NCBI RefSeq assembly: GCF_000807775.2
Contig: NZ_CP047385.1
Coordinates: 5,084,001 to 5,148,000 of the forward strand
DNA: 64,000 nt
From: Pandoraea fibrosis
GTDB lineage: Bacteria; Pseudomonadota; Gammaproteobacteria; Burkholderiales; Burkholderiaceae
Direction of reading: 5' to 3'
Within the stretch, counting starts at the first letter, position 1; each line of letters opens with the position of its first letter. Positions 8,432 to 19,271 of this stretch are shown one piece after another. A program made the position numbers and the translations under genes. Under the pieces are notes generated by a model. The model saw only the letters and a list, made by a program, of their open reading frames with translations, searched no databases and was not told where the DNA came from.

Positions 8432-9046
8432 ATGCAAATGCTGCTGCCGACCATTCGCCGTCAATCGTTTGTTCGCTGGCTCGCGCTGGGACTGCTCACC
8501 TCGTTGCTGTCTGCCTGCGGTTACAACGAAATTCAGGTCAAGGACGAAGCGGTGAAGGCGGCCTGGAGCGAGGTCGTCAACCAGTACCAGCGCCGGGCCG
8601 ATCTGGTGCCGAATCTGGTCAATACGGTCAAGGGCTACGCATCGCACGAGCAATCGACGCTCACCGAAGTGATCAACGCCCGGGCTAAGGCCACGAGCAT
8701 CACCGTGACGCCCGAGACGTTGAACGACCCCGAGGCATTCAAGCGCTTCCAGCAGGCGCAAGGCGAACTGTCCGGCGCGCTGTCCCGCCTGATGGCCGTA
8801 TCGGAGAACTATCCGAACCTGAAGGCCGACGGTCTGTTCCGTGACCTGCAATCGCAACTCGAAGGCACGGAAAACCGCATCACTGTCGCGCGCAATCGCT
8901 TCATTCAGTCGGTGCAGGACTACAACGTGTACGTGCGCCAATTCCCGAACAATCTGACGGCGAAGATGTTCGGCTACTCGACCAAGCCGAACTTCACGGT
9001 GGAAAACGAGAAGGCCATTTCGACCGCACCGGCCGTCAAGTTCTGA
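8432..9046 (+). CDS. lemA: LemA family lipoprotein
   Basis: A 204-residue protein with an N-terminal signal ending in LLSAC (lipobox, Cys near residue 29), then a long helical domain. The family hallmark QYQRRADLVPNLVNTVKGYA and the later SENYPNLKADGLFRDLQSQLEGTENRI are present, as is the conserved RNRFIQSVQDYN. A strong ribosome binding site (AAGGAGAATCACC then ATG) fixes the start. LemA proteins are usually encoded with TPM-domain proteins, as here. Biochemical function is unsettled; a role in envelope integrity is suggested by the pairing. Confidence 0.9.
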   Translation: MQMLLPTIRRQSFVRWLALGLLTSLLSACGYNEIQVKDEAVKAAWSEVVNQYQRRADLVPNLVNTVKGYASHEQSTLTEVINARAKATSITVTPETLNDPEAFKRFQQAQGELSGALSRLMAVSENYPNLKADGLFRDLQSQLEGTENRITVARNRFIQSVQDYNVYVRQFPNNLTAKMFGYSTKPNFTVENEKAISTAPAVKF

Positions 9047-9056
9047 GGATTACGCC

Positions 9057-10061
9057 ATGGCCGCCGTCTCTGCCGTCTCCCCGGTCACGTTGGACAGCGG
9101 CGGGCTGCCACGGCCCCCGTCGCGCCATTCGATGCCCCCTGACACACGCGTCGGCGCCGTCGGTGGTCAACGACACGCCGCCAAGGGGCGCTTGTTATGG
9201 GGGCTCTGGGCGCTCATGCTCGCATGCCTGTGCTGGCTGGCGCTGCCTGCCGGCGCAGAGGCGCTGGTGGCCGTACCTGCGCTCACCGCGCGTGTGACCG
9301 ACCTCACGGGAACGCTCACGCCGGAGCAACGCAACGCGCTCGAGACACAACTCGCGCAATACGAACAACAGCGAGGCAGTCAGATCTTCATTCTGATGCT
9401 GCCGAGCACGGCGCCCGAGACCCTCGACCAGTACAGCATTCGCGTCGCCGACGCATGGAAAGCCGGCCGCAAGGGGGTGGACGACGGCGTCATCATGCTC
9501 ATCGCGAAAGACAATCCGAACGACCTGCGCAAGATGCGCATCGAAGTCGGGCGCGGCGTGCAAGGCTCGCTCACCGATGCCATCTCCGGGCGCATCTTGC
9601 GCGACGTCATGGCGCCGTATTTCCGCAATGGCGACTTCTTTGGCGGACTGGCAGCGGGCGTCGCGGCGGTGCAAGCCGCCATGAACAATGAAGCGCTGCC
9701 CGCGCCGAACCTGCCCTCGACACGTGCGCCACACTCGGATCTGTCCGATTTCCTGCCGCTGCTTTTCATCGTCTTCATCATCGCGATGGTGGTGATCATG
9801 GAAAGCCGCCGACGCTTCCGTGGCCCCGGCCTGCCGGGGGGCGATCCCAACGATCCGCGCTCGCGCGTGCTCACGGGTCAACGCGGACGCATCGGTGCAG
9901 GCGGCTTCGGCGCGGGCCTCGGCGGCGGCCTCGGTGGCGGACTCGGCGGCTGGGGACGTAACGACGGCGGTGGCTTCGGCGGCGGTGGGGGCGGCGGAGG
10001 CGGCTTCGGGGGTGGCGGCGGTGGCGGCTTTGACGGCGGTGGCTCGTCGGGGAACTGGTGA
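9057..10061 (+). CDS. TPM-domain membrane protein with Gly-rich tail (YgcG-like)
   Basis: A 334-residue protein: a hydrophobic signal/anchor at about residues 45-62, a TPM domain at about 70-210 (VTDLTGTLTPEQRNAL, GSQIFILMLP, GVDDGVIMLIAKDN, IEVGRGVQGSLTDAISGRI), a second membrane segment at about 235-252 and a C-terminal tail of Gly-Gly-Gly-Phe repeats. The same layout occurs in E. coli YgcG and plant TLP18.3-type proteins. The first 45 residues look unlike a normal leader; the true start may be the in-frame ATG close to the hydrophobic segment (MLACLCW). It sits 10 bp after lemA. Confidence 0.85.
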   Translation: MAAVSAVSPVTLDSGGLPRPPSRHSMPPDTRVGAVGGQRHAAKGRLLWGLWALMLACLCWLALPAGAEALVAVPALTARVTDLTGTLTPEQRNALETQLAQYEQQRGSQIFILMLPSTAPETLDQYSIRVADAWKAGRKGVDDGVIMLIAKDNPNDLRKMRIEVGRGVQGSLTDAISGRILRDVMAPYFRNGDFFGGLAAGVAAVQAAMNNEALPAPNLPSTRAPHSDLSDFLPLLFIVFIIAMVVIMESRRRFRGPGLPGGDPNDPRSRVLTGQRGRIGAGGFGAGLGGGLGGGLGGWGRNDGGGFGGGGGGGGGFGGGGGGGFDGGGSSGNW

Positions 10062-10066
10062 TAGCA

Positions 10067-10606
10067 ATGACACACGAACCGATCACGATGCAACAGAAGC
10101 CGCACGACGTCTCACGCTGGCTGCGCCACCTCGGCACCTGGCGCGCGCACGCCCGGTGGATCTTCCCGGACAAAGCGCTCGATACGCTCGAAGCCGCGAT
10201 CCGCGAGTCGGAGACGGAACACCGCTGCGAAATCCGCCTGGTGATCGAAGCGGCGATGCCGCTCGCTGCGGTATGGCAAGGTCATACGTGCCGTCAACGC
10301 GCCGTTCACCTGTTCCGCCAACTTGGCGTCGCCCATACCGGCGAGCGCACGGGCATACTGCTGTACATCAACATCGCCGATCACGATATCGAGCTGATCG
10401 CCGACAAAGGCGTCAATGCGCTGGTGCCCGCCCGCACGTGGGACACCGTCGTTACGCAAATGAGCGCCGGCTTTCGTGACGAACGTTATGTCCAGAGCGT
10501 GCTCGACGCGCTGAACACCCTGCGCGGCATTGCGCGCGAATCCCTGCCGGCCCATGCCGGCGCAGCGCCGGACAATGCACTGACCGACCGGCCGCTGATG
10601 ATCTGA
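10067..10606 (+). CDS. TPM-domain protein, soluble form
   Basis: A 179-residue second TPM-domain protein with no signal or membrane segment. Visible features: HARWIFPDKALDTLEAAIRESE, HRCEIRLVIEAAMP, RTGILLYINIADHDIELIADKGVNA. Starts at GTG 10058 (overlapping the previous stop), ATG 10067 or ATG 10088 are possible; ATG 10067 is chosen. With lemA and the preceding gene it forms the recurrent lemA-tpm-tpm trio, and ribD follows after only 6 bp, so all four may be co-transcribed. Confidence 0.82.
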   Translation: MTHEPITMQQKPHDVSRWLRHLGTWRAHARWIFPDKALDTLEAAIRESETEHRCEIRLVIEAAMPLAAVWQGHTCRQRAVHLFRQLGVAHTGERTGILLYINIADHDIELIADKGVNALVPARTWDTVVTQMSAGFRDERYVQSVLDALNTLRGIARESLPAHAGAAPDNALTDRPLMI

Positions 10607-10612
10607 CGTCTC

Positions 10613-11710
10613 ATGTTTTCCGAACAGGATTTTGCTTACATGCGCCGCGCGCTGGCGCTTGCCGAGCGCGCAATGTTCACCACCACGCCGAACCCGCGCG
10701 TCGGCTGCGTGATCGTGCAGGACGGCCGCGTCATCGGTGAAGGCTTCACGCAGCCCGCCGGTCAGGACCACGCCGAAGTGCAGGCCATGAAAGACGCTCG
10801 CACACGCGGCGAGTCGCTACGCGGTGCAACGGCTTACGTCACGCTGGAGCCGTGCAGCCACTACGGCCGCACACCGCCCTGCGCGAAAGGGCTGATCGAA
10901 GCCGGCGTGAAGCGCGTGATCGCCGCAATGGAAGACCCGAACCCCCTCGTGGCAGGACGCGGCCTGACCATGCTGCGCGACGCCGGCATCGAGGTGCGTT
11001 GCGGACTGCTGGAGCAGGAAGCGCGCGAGATGAACATCGGCTTTGTCGCACGCATGGTGCGCGGCACGCCCTGGGTACGGTTGAAAGTGGCCGCGAGCCT
11101 CGACGGCAAGACCGCACTGAACAATGGCGTCAGCCAATGGCTCACCGGCCCCGCAGCGCGCGCCGATGGCCATGCGTGGCGTGCGCGGGCGTGCGCCATT
11201 CTCACCGGCATCGGCACCGTGCGTGAAGACGACCCGGCGCTCACGGTGCGCGAGGTCGAGACGACGCGTCAGCCGCTGCGCATCGTCGTCGATTCCCATC
11301 TGGATATTTCCCCGACTGCCAAAGTCCTCGCGAACGGCAACGCGCTCGTGGTCTGTGCGAATGGCGCGCCCGACCGGGTGTCGCGTCTGCACGATCTGGG
11401 CGTGGAAGTCCTCGATCTGCCCAATCCGAATGGCAAGGTGGAATTAGCCGCCCTGTTGCGCACGCTGGGCGAGCGTCAGCTCAACGAAATTCACGTGGAA
11501 GCCGGCTACAAGCTCAACGGCTCGTTGCTGCGCGAGGGCTGTGTCGACGAGTTGCTGACGTACCTCGCGCCGTGCATCGTCGGCGATGCGCAGGGCATGT
11601 TCAACTTGCCGGCATTGACGTCGCTCGACGACAAGCTCACGCTCGGCTTCACCGATGTGCGCATGATCGAGAGCGATCTGCGCATCATGGCGCGCTTCAG
11701 GCGCGACTGA
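10613..11710 (+). CDS. ribD: Bifunctional riboflavin deaminase/reductase
   Basis: A 365-residue enzyme carrying out the second and third steps of riboflavin synthesis after GTP cyclohydrolase II. The N-terminal deaminase domain has the zinc motif HAE (QDHAEVQAM) and PCSHYGRTPPC. The C-terminal reductase domain starts at about residue 145 (PWVRLKVAASLDGKTA) and includes VEAGYKLNGSLL. Both halves look intact. Other riboflavin genes (ribBA, ribH) lie 10 kb away; no riboflavin synthase is in the window. Confidence 0.95.
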   Translation: MFSEQDFAYMRRALALAERAMFTTTPNPRVGCVIVQDGRVIGEGFTQPAGQDHAEVQAMKDARTRGESLRGATAYVTLEPCSHYGRTPPCAKGLIEAGVKRVIAAMEDPNPLVAGRGLTMLRDAGIEVRCGLLEQEAREMNIGFVARMVRGTPWVRLKVAASLDGKTALNNGVSQWLTGPAARADGHAWRARACAILTGIGTVREDDPALTVREVETTRQPLRIVVDSHLDISPTAKVLANGNALVVCANGAPDRVSRLHDLGVEVLDLPNPNGKVELAALLRTLGERQLNEIHVEAGYKLNGSLLREGCVDELLTYLAPCIVGDAQGMFNLPALTSLDDKLTLGFTDVRMIESDLRIMARFRRD

Positions 11711-11736
11711 ACCGGCATTGGATTGGGATTGAAAAA

Positions 11737-11764
11737 ACGGGGCGTACCCATAGGTGCGCCCCGT
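11737..11764. terminator. Bidirectional terminator between ribD and the decarboxylase gene
   Basis: ACGGGGCG (11737-11744) pairs with CGCCCCGT (11757-11764), and ACC with GGT inside, around a four-base loop. A six-A run on the left gives a T tract for the minus strand; TTCTTCTTT follows on the plus strand. It fits the convergent gene pair. Confidence 0.8.
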
Positions 11765-11815
11765 TCTTCTTTGCAGGACCGAAACCCGGCCCTGCCATCC
11801 CCTTCGGCCGTTCGC

Positions 11816-12577
11816 TCAGACGTGGAAACCCACGCGGCCAAGCGACTCCATTTCGACCGACACATACTGTCCCGGCTGGATGTACTCGGCCGGCGTTGCC
11901 CCGCCTGCCATCACGATCCAACCGGCTTGCAACGGCTCGCCGGCGGCTGCCGACAAACGCGCCGCCGCCACCAGCGAGCGCAGCGGATGCCCGAGCAGCG
12001 CCGCCGTCGAACCGACTTGCACGGTGCGGCCATTGATCGTCATCGCCAATCCCAGATTCGAGAAGTCGACGTGCGGATCGTGCCAGGCACCGATCACGAA
12101 GCCACTCGACGATGCGTTATCCGCAATCACTTCCGGCAACGTGAACTTGAAGTCCTTATAGCGCGAATCGATGATCTCGATGGCCGGCGCAATCGCTTCG
12201 ACGGCGGCAAGCGCCTGCGGCCCCGTGACGTTGCCCTCGAGCGGCTTCTTCAGAATGAAGGCGATCTCCGGCTCGACACGCGGATGCACATAGCGCTTGA
12301 AGTCGATGGACGTGCCCTCTTCGACCTGCATGCCGGACGTGAGACGCCCCCAGATCACGTCGGACAGCCCCATCTGAATCATCTTCGCGCGGCTGGTGAA
12401 ACCCATCTTTACGCCGACGCGCGTTTCACCGCGCTGCGCACGCCGCGCGAGCGATGCGGCCTGAATGGCGTAGGCGTCGTCGAGCGACAGACGGTTCTCG
12501 GTATCGAACTGCTCCACCTCGTGCGCGAAGTGCGCCGCGTCGTCGAGCAGCTTGGCGTAGTCTTGAATGTGGCTCAT
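11816..12577 (-). CDS. dmpH: 4-oxalocrotonate decarboxylase
   Basis: A 253-residue member of the hydratase/decarboxylase superfamily. [27 protein letters not shown] (metal-binding Glu residues), [10 protein letters not shown] and [12 protein letters not shown] match XylI/DmpH, which decarboxylates 2-oxo-3-hexenedioate to 2-oxopent-4-enoate in the meta pathway. The ATG at 12577 overlaps the stop of the upstream hydratase (ATGA), so the two are translationally coupled; in the pathway they also form a complex. MhpD-like hydratase or HpaH would be the alternatives, but the KMG-SRAKM and SRYKDFKF segments favour the decarboxylase. Confidence 0.85.
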   Translation of the reverse strand: MSHIQDYAKLLDDAAHFAHEVEQFDTENRLSLDDAYAIQAASLARRAQRGETRVGVKMGFTSRAKMIQMGLSDVIWGRLTSGMQVEEGTSIDFKRYVHPRVEPEIAFILKKPLEGNVTGPQALAAVEAIAPAIEIIDSRYKDFKFTLPEVIADNASSSGFVIGAWHDPHVDFSNLGLAMTINGRTVQVGSTAALLGHPLRSLVAAARLSAAAGEPLQAGWIVMAGGATPAEYIQPGQYVSVEMESLGRVGFHV

Positions 12578-13404
12578 CGTGCCGCCTCGCTGACAGGGTC
12601 GAACACGGCGCGGACCGAGCCCAGGCCGTTGATACGGGTTTCGAAAATATCGCCGGGCGTGACCGCGGCCATCGGGCCGAGCGCGCCGGAGAGCACCAGA
12701 TCGCCCGCCTTGAGCGGCGTGCCCACCGCCGCCATCGTGCGGGCGAGCCACACCACGGCGTTGATCGGGCTGCCCAGACAGGCGGCGCCAGCGCCCACCG
12801 ACACCGGCTCGCCGCGACGCTCCATCACCATGCCGCACATCCGCACGTCGAACTCAGAGAGTCGCTTCGGCGTGTTACCGATCACATAGGCCGACGACGA
12901 CGCGTTATCGGCAATCGTGTCGGTGATGCGGATGTTCCAGTCGGCCACGCGGCTGCCGACGATCTCCAGCGCGGGCAACGCGTACTCGATGGCGTTGATG
13001 ACGTCGAGCTGTCCGGGGTTATCGACGTTCAGATCGCGGCCGATGACAAAGGCGATCTCGGCTTCGATCTTCGGCTGCGTGAGGATCGACGCCGGAATCG
13101 GCTCGCCGTCACCGTAGCCCATGTCGTCAAAGAGCATGCCGAAATCGGGCTGATCGACGCCAAGCTGCTTTTGCACGGCAACCGACGTGAGGCCGATCTT
13201 GCAACCGACGATACGGCGCCCGGCGGCCAGACGCCGCTCGGTATTGATGCGTTGGATGGCGTAAGCGTCGTCGATGCTCAGCGGTGCGTAGGTCTCGCGC
13301 AACGGCGCGATGAACTGGCGTGAACGCTCGGCTTCGAGGAGCGCGTCGGCCGCCTGCTGGAGACGTGCCTGCGTGGCGGCGTCGCGGGGTGTGCTCGCCG
13401 TCAT
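12574..13404 (-). CDS. dmpE: 2-oxopent-4-enoate hydratase
   Basis: A 276-residue hydratase that converts 2-oxopent-4-enoate to 4-hydroxy-2-oxovalerate. Family segments: [70 protein letters not shown]. Start choice: ATG 13404 overlaps the tautomerase stop (TGATG); a GTG immediately before it is also possible. It shares fold with the next gene product, probably by ancient duplication. It lies mid-operon. Confidence 0.87.
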   Translation of the reverse strand: MTASTPRDAATQARLQQAADALLEAERSRQFIAPLRETYAPLSIDDAYAIQRINTERRLAAGRRIVGCKIGLTSVAVQKQLGVDQPDFGMLFDDMGYGDGEPIPASILTQPKIEAEIAFVIGRDLNVDNPGQLDVINAIEYALPALEIVGSRVADWNIRITDTIADNASSSAYVIGNTPKRLSEFDVRMCGMVMERRGEPVSVGAGAACLGSPINAVVWLARTMAAVGTPLKAGDLVLSGALGPMAAVTPGDIFETRINGLGSVRAVFDPVSEAAR

Positions 13405-13613
13405 CACGCGCCTGCCTTGGCCGGCGCGGCCGGCTCGTCCTTGGTGCGCTCGCCCACGGCCCAGTGCGCCGCCGGCACCTGCGTGGCATATACGCGAATC
13501 GACTCGAGCGGTGCGCCGAGCGTTTCATGCACGGTGCGCGCCACGGCCTTCACGCAAGCCTTCACGGTGGCGTCGTCGCGACCTTCCACCAGATTGATAT
13601 GTACGATTGGCAT
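13404..13613 (-). CDS. dmpI: 4-oxalocrotonate (2-hydroxymuconate) tautomerase
   Basis: A 69-residue tautomerase. The protein begins Met-Pro-Ile, so removal of Met would expose the catalytic N-terminal proline. The [25 protein letters not shown] and IRVYATQVP stretches fit the 4-OT family, slightly longer at the C-terminus than the usual 62 residues. It is the first gene of the three-gene operon, divergent from a LysR gene. It would isomerise 2-hydroxymuconate for the following decarboxylase. Confidence 0.85.
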   Translation of the reverse strand: MPIVHINLVEGRDDATVKACVKAVARTVHETLGAPLESIRVYATQVPAAHWAVGERTKDEPAAPAKAGA

Positions 13614-13708
13614 GCTGCTGTCCCCTGAAAATGCCGAAAAGAGAGCCTTCGGACCCCATGATGCGCGCACCTCGGGGATACCGTCCAATACCAAATTTCG
13701 AGTTTCCG

Positions 13709-13723
13709 ATACCATTTCGGTAT
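13709..13723. promoter_or_regulatory. LysR-type binding site in the dmp divergent promoter
   Basis: ATACC, five bases, GGTAT: a dyad with the T-N11-A form typical of LysR regulator sites. It lies between the divergent dmpI and lysR starts, and a related half (CAATACC) lies 20 bp to the left at about 13687-13692. Confidence 0.6.
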
Positions 13724-13763
13724 TGAGATATGGCGCTGATCGCGGCGTCGGGACGGGATTTCC

Positions 13764-14669
13764 ATGGACATCAAGCAGATGCGGTACTTTCTTGCCGTCG
13801 CGCAGGAAGGGCATTTCGGACGGGCGGCGGAGCGGCTGAATATGGCGCAGCCGCCGCTGACCCGGCATATCCACGCCCTCGAAGCGCAATTGGGCACGCC
13901 GCTTTTCGTGCGCACGCCCAAGGGCGCCACACTCACCGCGGCCGGGCAGACGCTGCTCGCCGAAGTGCCGAACATTCTGGCGCTGGCGCGTCGCGCGGAA
14001 GAACAGACGCGTCTGGCTGGCGAAGGCTATATCGGACGTCTCGATGTCGGCATCTTCAGCTCCGGCATTCTCAACGTCATTCCACGGTTGCTGGCAGGCT
14101 TTCATACCGAGCGCCCCGAAGTGAAGATCGGGCTGCACAACCTGTCCAAGACCGAGCAGATCGCGGCGCTGCGCGAACGGCGCATCGCCATCGGCTTCAA
14201 CCGCCTGATTCCGGATGAGCCGGATCTCGTCGTCGACTGGATTCACCGGGAGCCGTTTCTGGTGGCGCTCTACGAGGGGCATCCGCTATGCGAGCGTGCC
14301 TCGCTGACGCTGGCCGACCTCGACAACGAGCGCATGATTCTCTATCCGAATGCGCCGGTCCCCGGACTCGCCGAAGAGGTTGCCGCCGCGTTCCGTGCCG
14401 AGGGTGTGGTGCTACGCGTAGAGCAGGAAGTGGAAGACGTGGTGACGTCGATCGCGCTGGTGGCGAGCCGCTTCGGCGTGTGCGTGACGACGGAATCGGC
14501 CGCGAACCTTCGCCTGCCCGGCGTGGTGTACCGGCCGCTGAAATCTCAGCGTCTGCGCTCCATCGAACTGAACTGCATGTATCGCCGAGACGACGACTCC
14601 CCGATTCTGGCGGCCTTTCTGGCGCTGATGCGGCGCTCACGCAATCAACGCCACGCGCTGACGATGTAG
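13764..14669 (+). CDS. LysR-family regulator of the meta-cleavage module
   Basis: A 301-residue LysR regulator. The N-terminal helix-turn-helix is clear (MRYFLAVAQEGHFGRAAERL, QPPLTRHIHALEAQLG), followed by the periplasmic-binding-like effector domain from about residue 90. The start of the protein (MDIKQMRYF) and the PPLTRHI helix resemble the CatR/BenM/ClcR branch, whose members respond to ring-cleavage intermediates such as muconates. Divergent placement next to dmpIEH with a T-N11-A dyad between suggests it activates that operon and represses itself. Confidence 0.88.
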   Translation: MDIKQMRYFLAVAQEGHFGRAAERLNMAQPPLTRHIHALEAQLGTPLFVRTPKGATLTAAGQTLLAEVPNILALARRAEEQTRLAGEGYIGRLDVGIFSSGILNVIPRLLAGFHTERPEVKIGLHNLSKTEQIAALRERRIAIGFNRLIPDEPDLVVDWIHREPFLVALYEGHPLCERASLTLADLDNERMILYPNAPVPGLAEEVAAAFRAEGVVLRVEQEVEDVVTSIALVASRFGVCVTTESAANLRLPGVVYRPLKSQRLRSIELNCMYRRDDDSPILAAFLALMRRSRNQRHALTM

Positions 14670-15083
14670 TCAAGCCGCATATCCGTCGATATATGCCATC
14701 GGATGCAAAGCATCACAATTGGATTCCAATGAATTGCAGATTGTATCCAAAACGTCCTATTCGATTCTCGACGCCGCCGATTCAACATGGCCCCGATTTG
14801 CGGATTTGAATCGATTTGCGTGCGTTTTTCATCTGCGTAGTACTACGGAGTTTCGCTGTGAGGACTCTTATTTTTTTCTTCTGACCCCGCCAAGATCGTT
14901 TGTTTATGCGGGTCTTCGAGGCATCGGGGATACCTGTTTCAATTGGGCTGCGTATTACGCTACTATTGCGCATCGTTCAGGCCAATGACGGCATGAATGA
15001 TCCAATACCGACAGGTTTAGCAGTCGATCAAGACCACCGCACGCTCGGGTAGTCAAAAAATACAAATCAAGGAGATGTCCACA
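14670..15083. other. AT-richer intergenic region before livJ
   Basis: About 410 bp with no credible gene and visibly lower GC than the neighbours (many runs of A and T between 14700 and 14990). It should hold the promoter of the liv operon; a TACTAT near 14961 is a possible -10 box. The short open frames here have no ribosome binding site or family resemblance. Confidence 0.5.
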
Positions 15084-16196
15084 ATGCAGTTCCGTCACAA
15101 ATCCCTGTTCGTCGCCGCTGCTCTCGCCTTCATTGGAACGACCGCCAACGCCGAGACCGTCAAGATCGCCATCGCCGGCCCGTTCAGTGGCTCGGTTGCC
15201 CAATACGGCGACATGGTCAAGGCCGGTGCCCTGACCGCCATTGAAGAAATCAACGCGGCAGGCGGTGCGAATGGCAACAAGCTGGAAGCCGTGATGATGG
15301 ACGATGCATGCGAGCCGAAGCAGGCCGTCGCCGTCGCCAACAAGATCGTCAGCCAGAAGATCAAGTATGTGATCGGTCACGTGTGCTCGGGTTCGACGAT
15401 CCCGGCATCGGACATCTACGAGAACGAAGGCGTGGTGATGATTACGCCGTCGGCGACCGCGCCGCAACTGACCGAAGGCAAGAAGCGTCACTTTATCTTC
15501 CGCACCATCGGTCGTGACGACCAGCAAGGTCCGGCAGCCGCCCAGTACATCATCAGCAAGGTCAAGCCGAAGAAGGTTGCCGTGCTGCACGACAAGCAGT
15601 CGTATGGCCAGGGCATCGCCACCTCGGTGAAGAAGGACCTCGACGCCGCCAAGGTGCCGGTCGTGCTGTTCGAAGGGATCAACGCCGGTGACTCGGACTA
15701 CTCGGCGGTGATCACCAAGCTCAAGTCGCAAGGTGTGGACTTCGTGTACTTCGGCGGCTATCACCCGGAAATGGGCCTGCTGCTGCGCCAGGCGCGTGAG
15801 CAAGGCGTGAAGGCCACGTTCATGGGTCCGGAAGGCGTGGGCAACAAGGACGTGACGGCAATCGCCGGCCCGGCCTCGGAAGGCATGCTCGTGACGCTGC
15901 CGGCCGACTTCGCTGCCGATCCGGCCAACGCCAAGCTGGTGAAGGCATTCGCCGACGCCAAGCGCGATCCGAACGGTCCGTTCCAGATGCCGGCTTACAC
16001 GGGCGTGCAACTGATCGCCAAGGGCATCGCCGGCGCGAAGAGCACCGACTCGGAAAAGGTCGCCAAGTACCTCCACGCCAACACGTTCGACACGCCGATC
16101 GGCAAGGTTGCGTATGACGCAGCCGGCGATCTGAAGTCGTTCAAGTTTGTGGTGTTCACGTGGCACAAAGACGCCACCAAGACCGCCGCCAACTGA
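15084..16196 (+). CDS. livJ: Branched-chain amino acid ABC transporter, periplasmic binding protein
   Basis: A 370-residue secreted protein: a signal peptide of about 23 residues ending ANA, then a Leu/Ile/Val-binding fold beginning ETVKIAIAGPFSGSVAQYGD. GHVCSGSTIPASDIYENEGV and VMITPSATAPQLTE line the ligand cleft in the family, and an early Cys pair fits the known disulphide. AAGGAG nine bases upstream of ATG 15084 decides the start. First gene of livJHMGF. Confidence 0.92.
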   Translation: MQFRHKSLFVAAALAFIGTTANAETVKIAIAGPFSGSVAQYGDMVKAGALTAIEEINAAGGANGNKLEAVMMDDACEPKQAVAVANKIVSQKIKYVIGHVCSGSTIPASDIYENEGVVMITPSATAPQLTEGKKRHFIFRTIGRDDQQGPAAAQYIISKVKPKKVAVLHDKQSYGQGIATSVKKDLDAAKVPVVLFEGINAGDSDYSAVITKLKSQGVDFVYFGGYHPEMGLLLRQAREQGVKATFMGPEGVGNKDVTAIAGPASEGMLVTLPADFAADPANAKLVKAFADAKRDPNGPFQMPAYTGVQLIAKGIAGAKSTDSEKVAKYLHANTFDTPIGKVAYDAAGDLKSFKFVVFTWHKDATKTAAN

Positions 16197-16300
16197 TTCC
16201 CTGACGCTTTACCGGCCAGCGAATCACCCCCAGCCGCCCGCCGACCCCGGCGGGCGGCGCGCATTCGCGCTCGGCCCCCGCTCGTCGCGAGGCTTCCCGC

Positions 16301-17224
<924 letters not shown>

Positions 17225-17232
17225 GGTCGACC

Positions 17233-18507
17233 ATGACACAACAACTCACGCTCAAGTCCGGTGCCGCCAACCGTGCACCGGCAGGCGACACGCTCAAGGG
17301 TGCGGTCATCGCCGCGCTCGTGACGATCGTTCTTACGGCCCCCATCCTTGGCCTGCAACTGAAGCTCGATGGCTATCGGGTGGTGCTCGAACAACACTGG
17401 CGTCCGGTCTGGATCGCCACCGCCATCGTCTTCGTGTTCCAGTTGCTCAAGCCGCTCCTGCTGCGCTCCAAGCGTGCGGTCAAGCTGCCGACCATGCCGG
17501 CGATGGGACGTCGTCAGCAACTGACCGCGATGTGGGTGCTGCTCGCCGTCGGACTCGTGTGGCCGTTCATCGGCTCGCGCGGCGCGGTGGACGTGGCCAC
17601 GCTCGCCCTGATCTACTGCGTGCTCGGCCTTGGCCTGAACATCGTCGTGGGCTTCGCCGGCCTGCTCGATCTGGGCTATGTCGGTTTCTACGCCGTCGGT
17701 GGCTATACGTATGCCCTGCTCAACCAGTACTTCGGCCTGACCTTCTGGGAATGCCTGCCGCTCGCGGCGCTCATGTCGGCCACGTTCGGTTTCCTGCTCG
17801 GCTTCCCGGTGCTGCGGCTGCGCGGCGACTATCTTGCGATCGTGACGCTGGGTTTCGGCGAAATCATTCGTCTGCTGCTGAACAATCTGACGAGCATTAC
17901 CGGCGGTCCTGACGGCGTGTCGGGCATCCCGAAGCCCACCGTGTTCGGGTTGGAGATGGCGCGCTCGTCGAGTGTCGAAGGCGCGAAAACGTTCCATGAA
18001 CTGATCGGCCTGCCCTACAGCGGCTCGCACATGGTGATCTTCCTCTACCTGCTCGCGTTTGCCCTGGTGGGCTTCACGCTGTTCGTCACGAGCCGCCTGA
18101 TCCGCATGCCGATCGGCCGCGCGTGGGAAGCACTGCGCGAAGACGAAATCGCATGCCGATCGCTCGGTCTGAACCCAACGCGAATCAAGCTCTCCGCCTT
18201 CACGCTGGGCGCCTCGTTCGCAGGCCTCGCCGGCGCGTTCTTTGCCGCGCGTCAGGGGTTGGTCACGCCCGAATCGTTCACGTTCATCGAATCGGCACTG
18301 ATCCTCGCCGTGGTGGTGCTCGGCGGCATGGGCTCGCAGATCGGTGTGATTCTCGCGGCCATCCTGCTCACGATCCTGCCGGAAGTCGCGCGCGACTTTG
18401 CGGAATATCGCATGCTGATTTTCGGTCTGGTGATGGTGCTGATGATGATGTGGCGTCCGCAAGGTCTGCTGCCCGCCACCCGCCCGCATGTGGAGTTGCC
18501 GCAATGA
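17233..18507 (+). CDS. livM: Branched-chain amino acid ABC transporter permease LivM
   Basis: A 424-residue permease. The first 115 residues or so hold three additional hydrophobic stretches, as in long LivM proteins; the conserved core starts at about residue 120 ([36 protein letters not shown]). [20 protein letters not shown] is the ATPase-coupling loop. The stop overlaps the livG start (ATGA). Confidence 0.95.
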   Translation: MTQQLTLKSGAANRAPAGDTLKGAVIAALVTIVLTAPILGLQLKLDGYRVVLEQHWRPVWIATAIVFVFQLLKPLLLRSKRAVKLPTMPAMGRRQQLTAMWVLLAVGLVWPFIGSRGAVDVATLALIYCVLGLGLNIVVGFAGLLDLGYVGFYAVGGYTYALLNQYFGLTFWECLPLAALMSATFGFLLGFPVLRLRGDYLAIVTLGFGEIIRLLLNNLTSITGGPDGVSGIPKPTVFGLEMARSSSVEGAKTFHELIGLPYSGSHMVIFLYLLAFALVGFTLFVTSRLIRMPIGRAWEALREDEIACRSLGLNPTRIKLSAFTLGASFAGLAGAFFAARQGLVTPESFTFIESALILAVVVLGGMGSQIGVILAAILLTILPEVARDFAEYRMLIFGLVMVLMMMWRPQGLLPATRPHVELPQ

Positions 18508-19271
18508 GTGCAGAACTGTTGAAACTCTCCGGCCTGCAGATGCGCTTCGGCGGTCTGCTCGCCGTCGACGGCGTCGCGTTCGACGTCCGCAAGAACGAAG
18601 TCTTCGCCATCATCGGCCCGAACGGGGCAGGCAAGACGACGGTGTTCAATTGCGTTGGCGGCTTCTATCGCCCCACGGGCGGTTCGATCGTGCTGGACGG
18701 CGATAACATCACCGGCCTGCCGAGTCACATGGTGGCCCGACGCGGTCTCGTGCGTACCTTCCAGAACATCCGTCTGTTCCGGCAATTGACGGTCGTGGAG
18801 AATCTGCTCGTCGCGCAGCACATGCGTGTACACAGTGGCTTCCTGCAAGGGCTGTTCTCGACGGGGGCGTTCCGTCGTGCCGAGCGCACCGCACTCGAGC
18901 GCGCCAAGATGTGGCTCGACCGCCTGGGGCTGAGCGCCGTGGCTAACCGCGAAGCGGGCACGCTGTCTTACGGGCATCAGCGACGTCTCGAAATCGCGCG
19001 CTGCATGATCACCGAGCCACGCCTGCTCATGCTCGACGAACCGGCTGCCGGCCTGAACCCGCAGGAGAAGGTCGAGTTGCAGCAGCTCGTCGACAATCTG
19101 CGTCACGAGTTCAACATCTCGGTATTGCTCATCGAGCACGACATGAGTCTGGTGATGGGCGTGTCAGACCGGATTCTCGTGATGGAACACGGCAAGCCGA
19201 TCATGACCGGCAAGCCCGACGAGGTGCGCAACGACCCGCGCGTCATCAAGGCCTACCTCGGGGAGGAATAA
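18504..19271 (+). CDS. livG: Branched-chain amino acid ABC transporter ATPase LivG
   Basis: A 255-residue ATP-binding subunit. Walker [10 protein letters not shown] (about residue 40), signature [13 protein letters not shown], Walker [14 protein letters not shown] and switch His in LIEHDM are all present. The longer frame open upstream inside livM is not used: ATG 18504 overlaps the livM stop and matches family length. Confidence 0.95.
   Translation: MSAELLKLSGLQMRFGGLLAVDGVAFDVRKNEVFAIIGPNGAGKTTVFNCVGGFYRPTGGSIVLDGDNITGLPSHMVARRGLVRTFQNIRLFRQLTVVENLLVAQHMRVHSGFLQGLFSTGAFRRAERTALERAKMWLDRLGLSAVANREAGTLSYGHQRRLEIARCMITEPRLLMLDEPAAGLNPQEKVELQQLVDNLRHEFNISVLLIEHDMSLVMGVSDRILVMEHGKPIMTGKPDEVRNDPRVIKAYLGEE

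Noticed and set aside
9878..10105. Pro-rich minus-strand frame opposite the TPM gene's Gly-rich tail
   Set aside because: It is the reverse complement of Gly codons (GGC/GGT read as GCC/ACC and CCG), not a gene.
14719..14988. 89-codon open frame before livJ
   Set aside because: No ribosome binding site, atypical composition and no recognisable domain; region is more likely non-coding.
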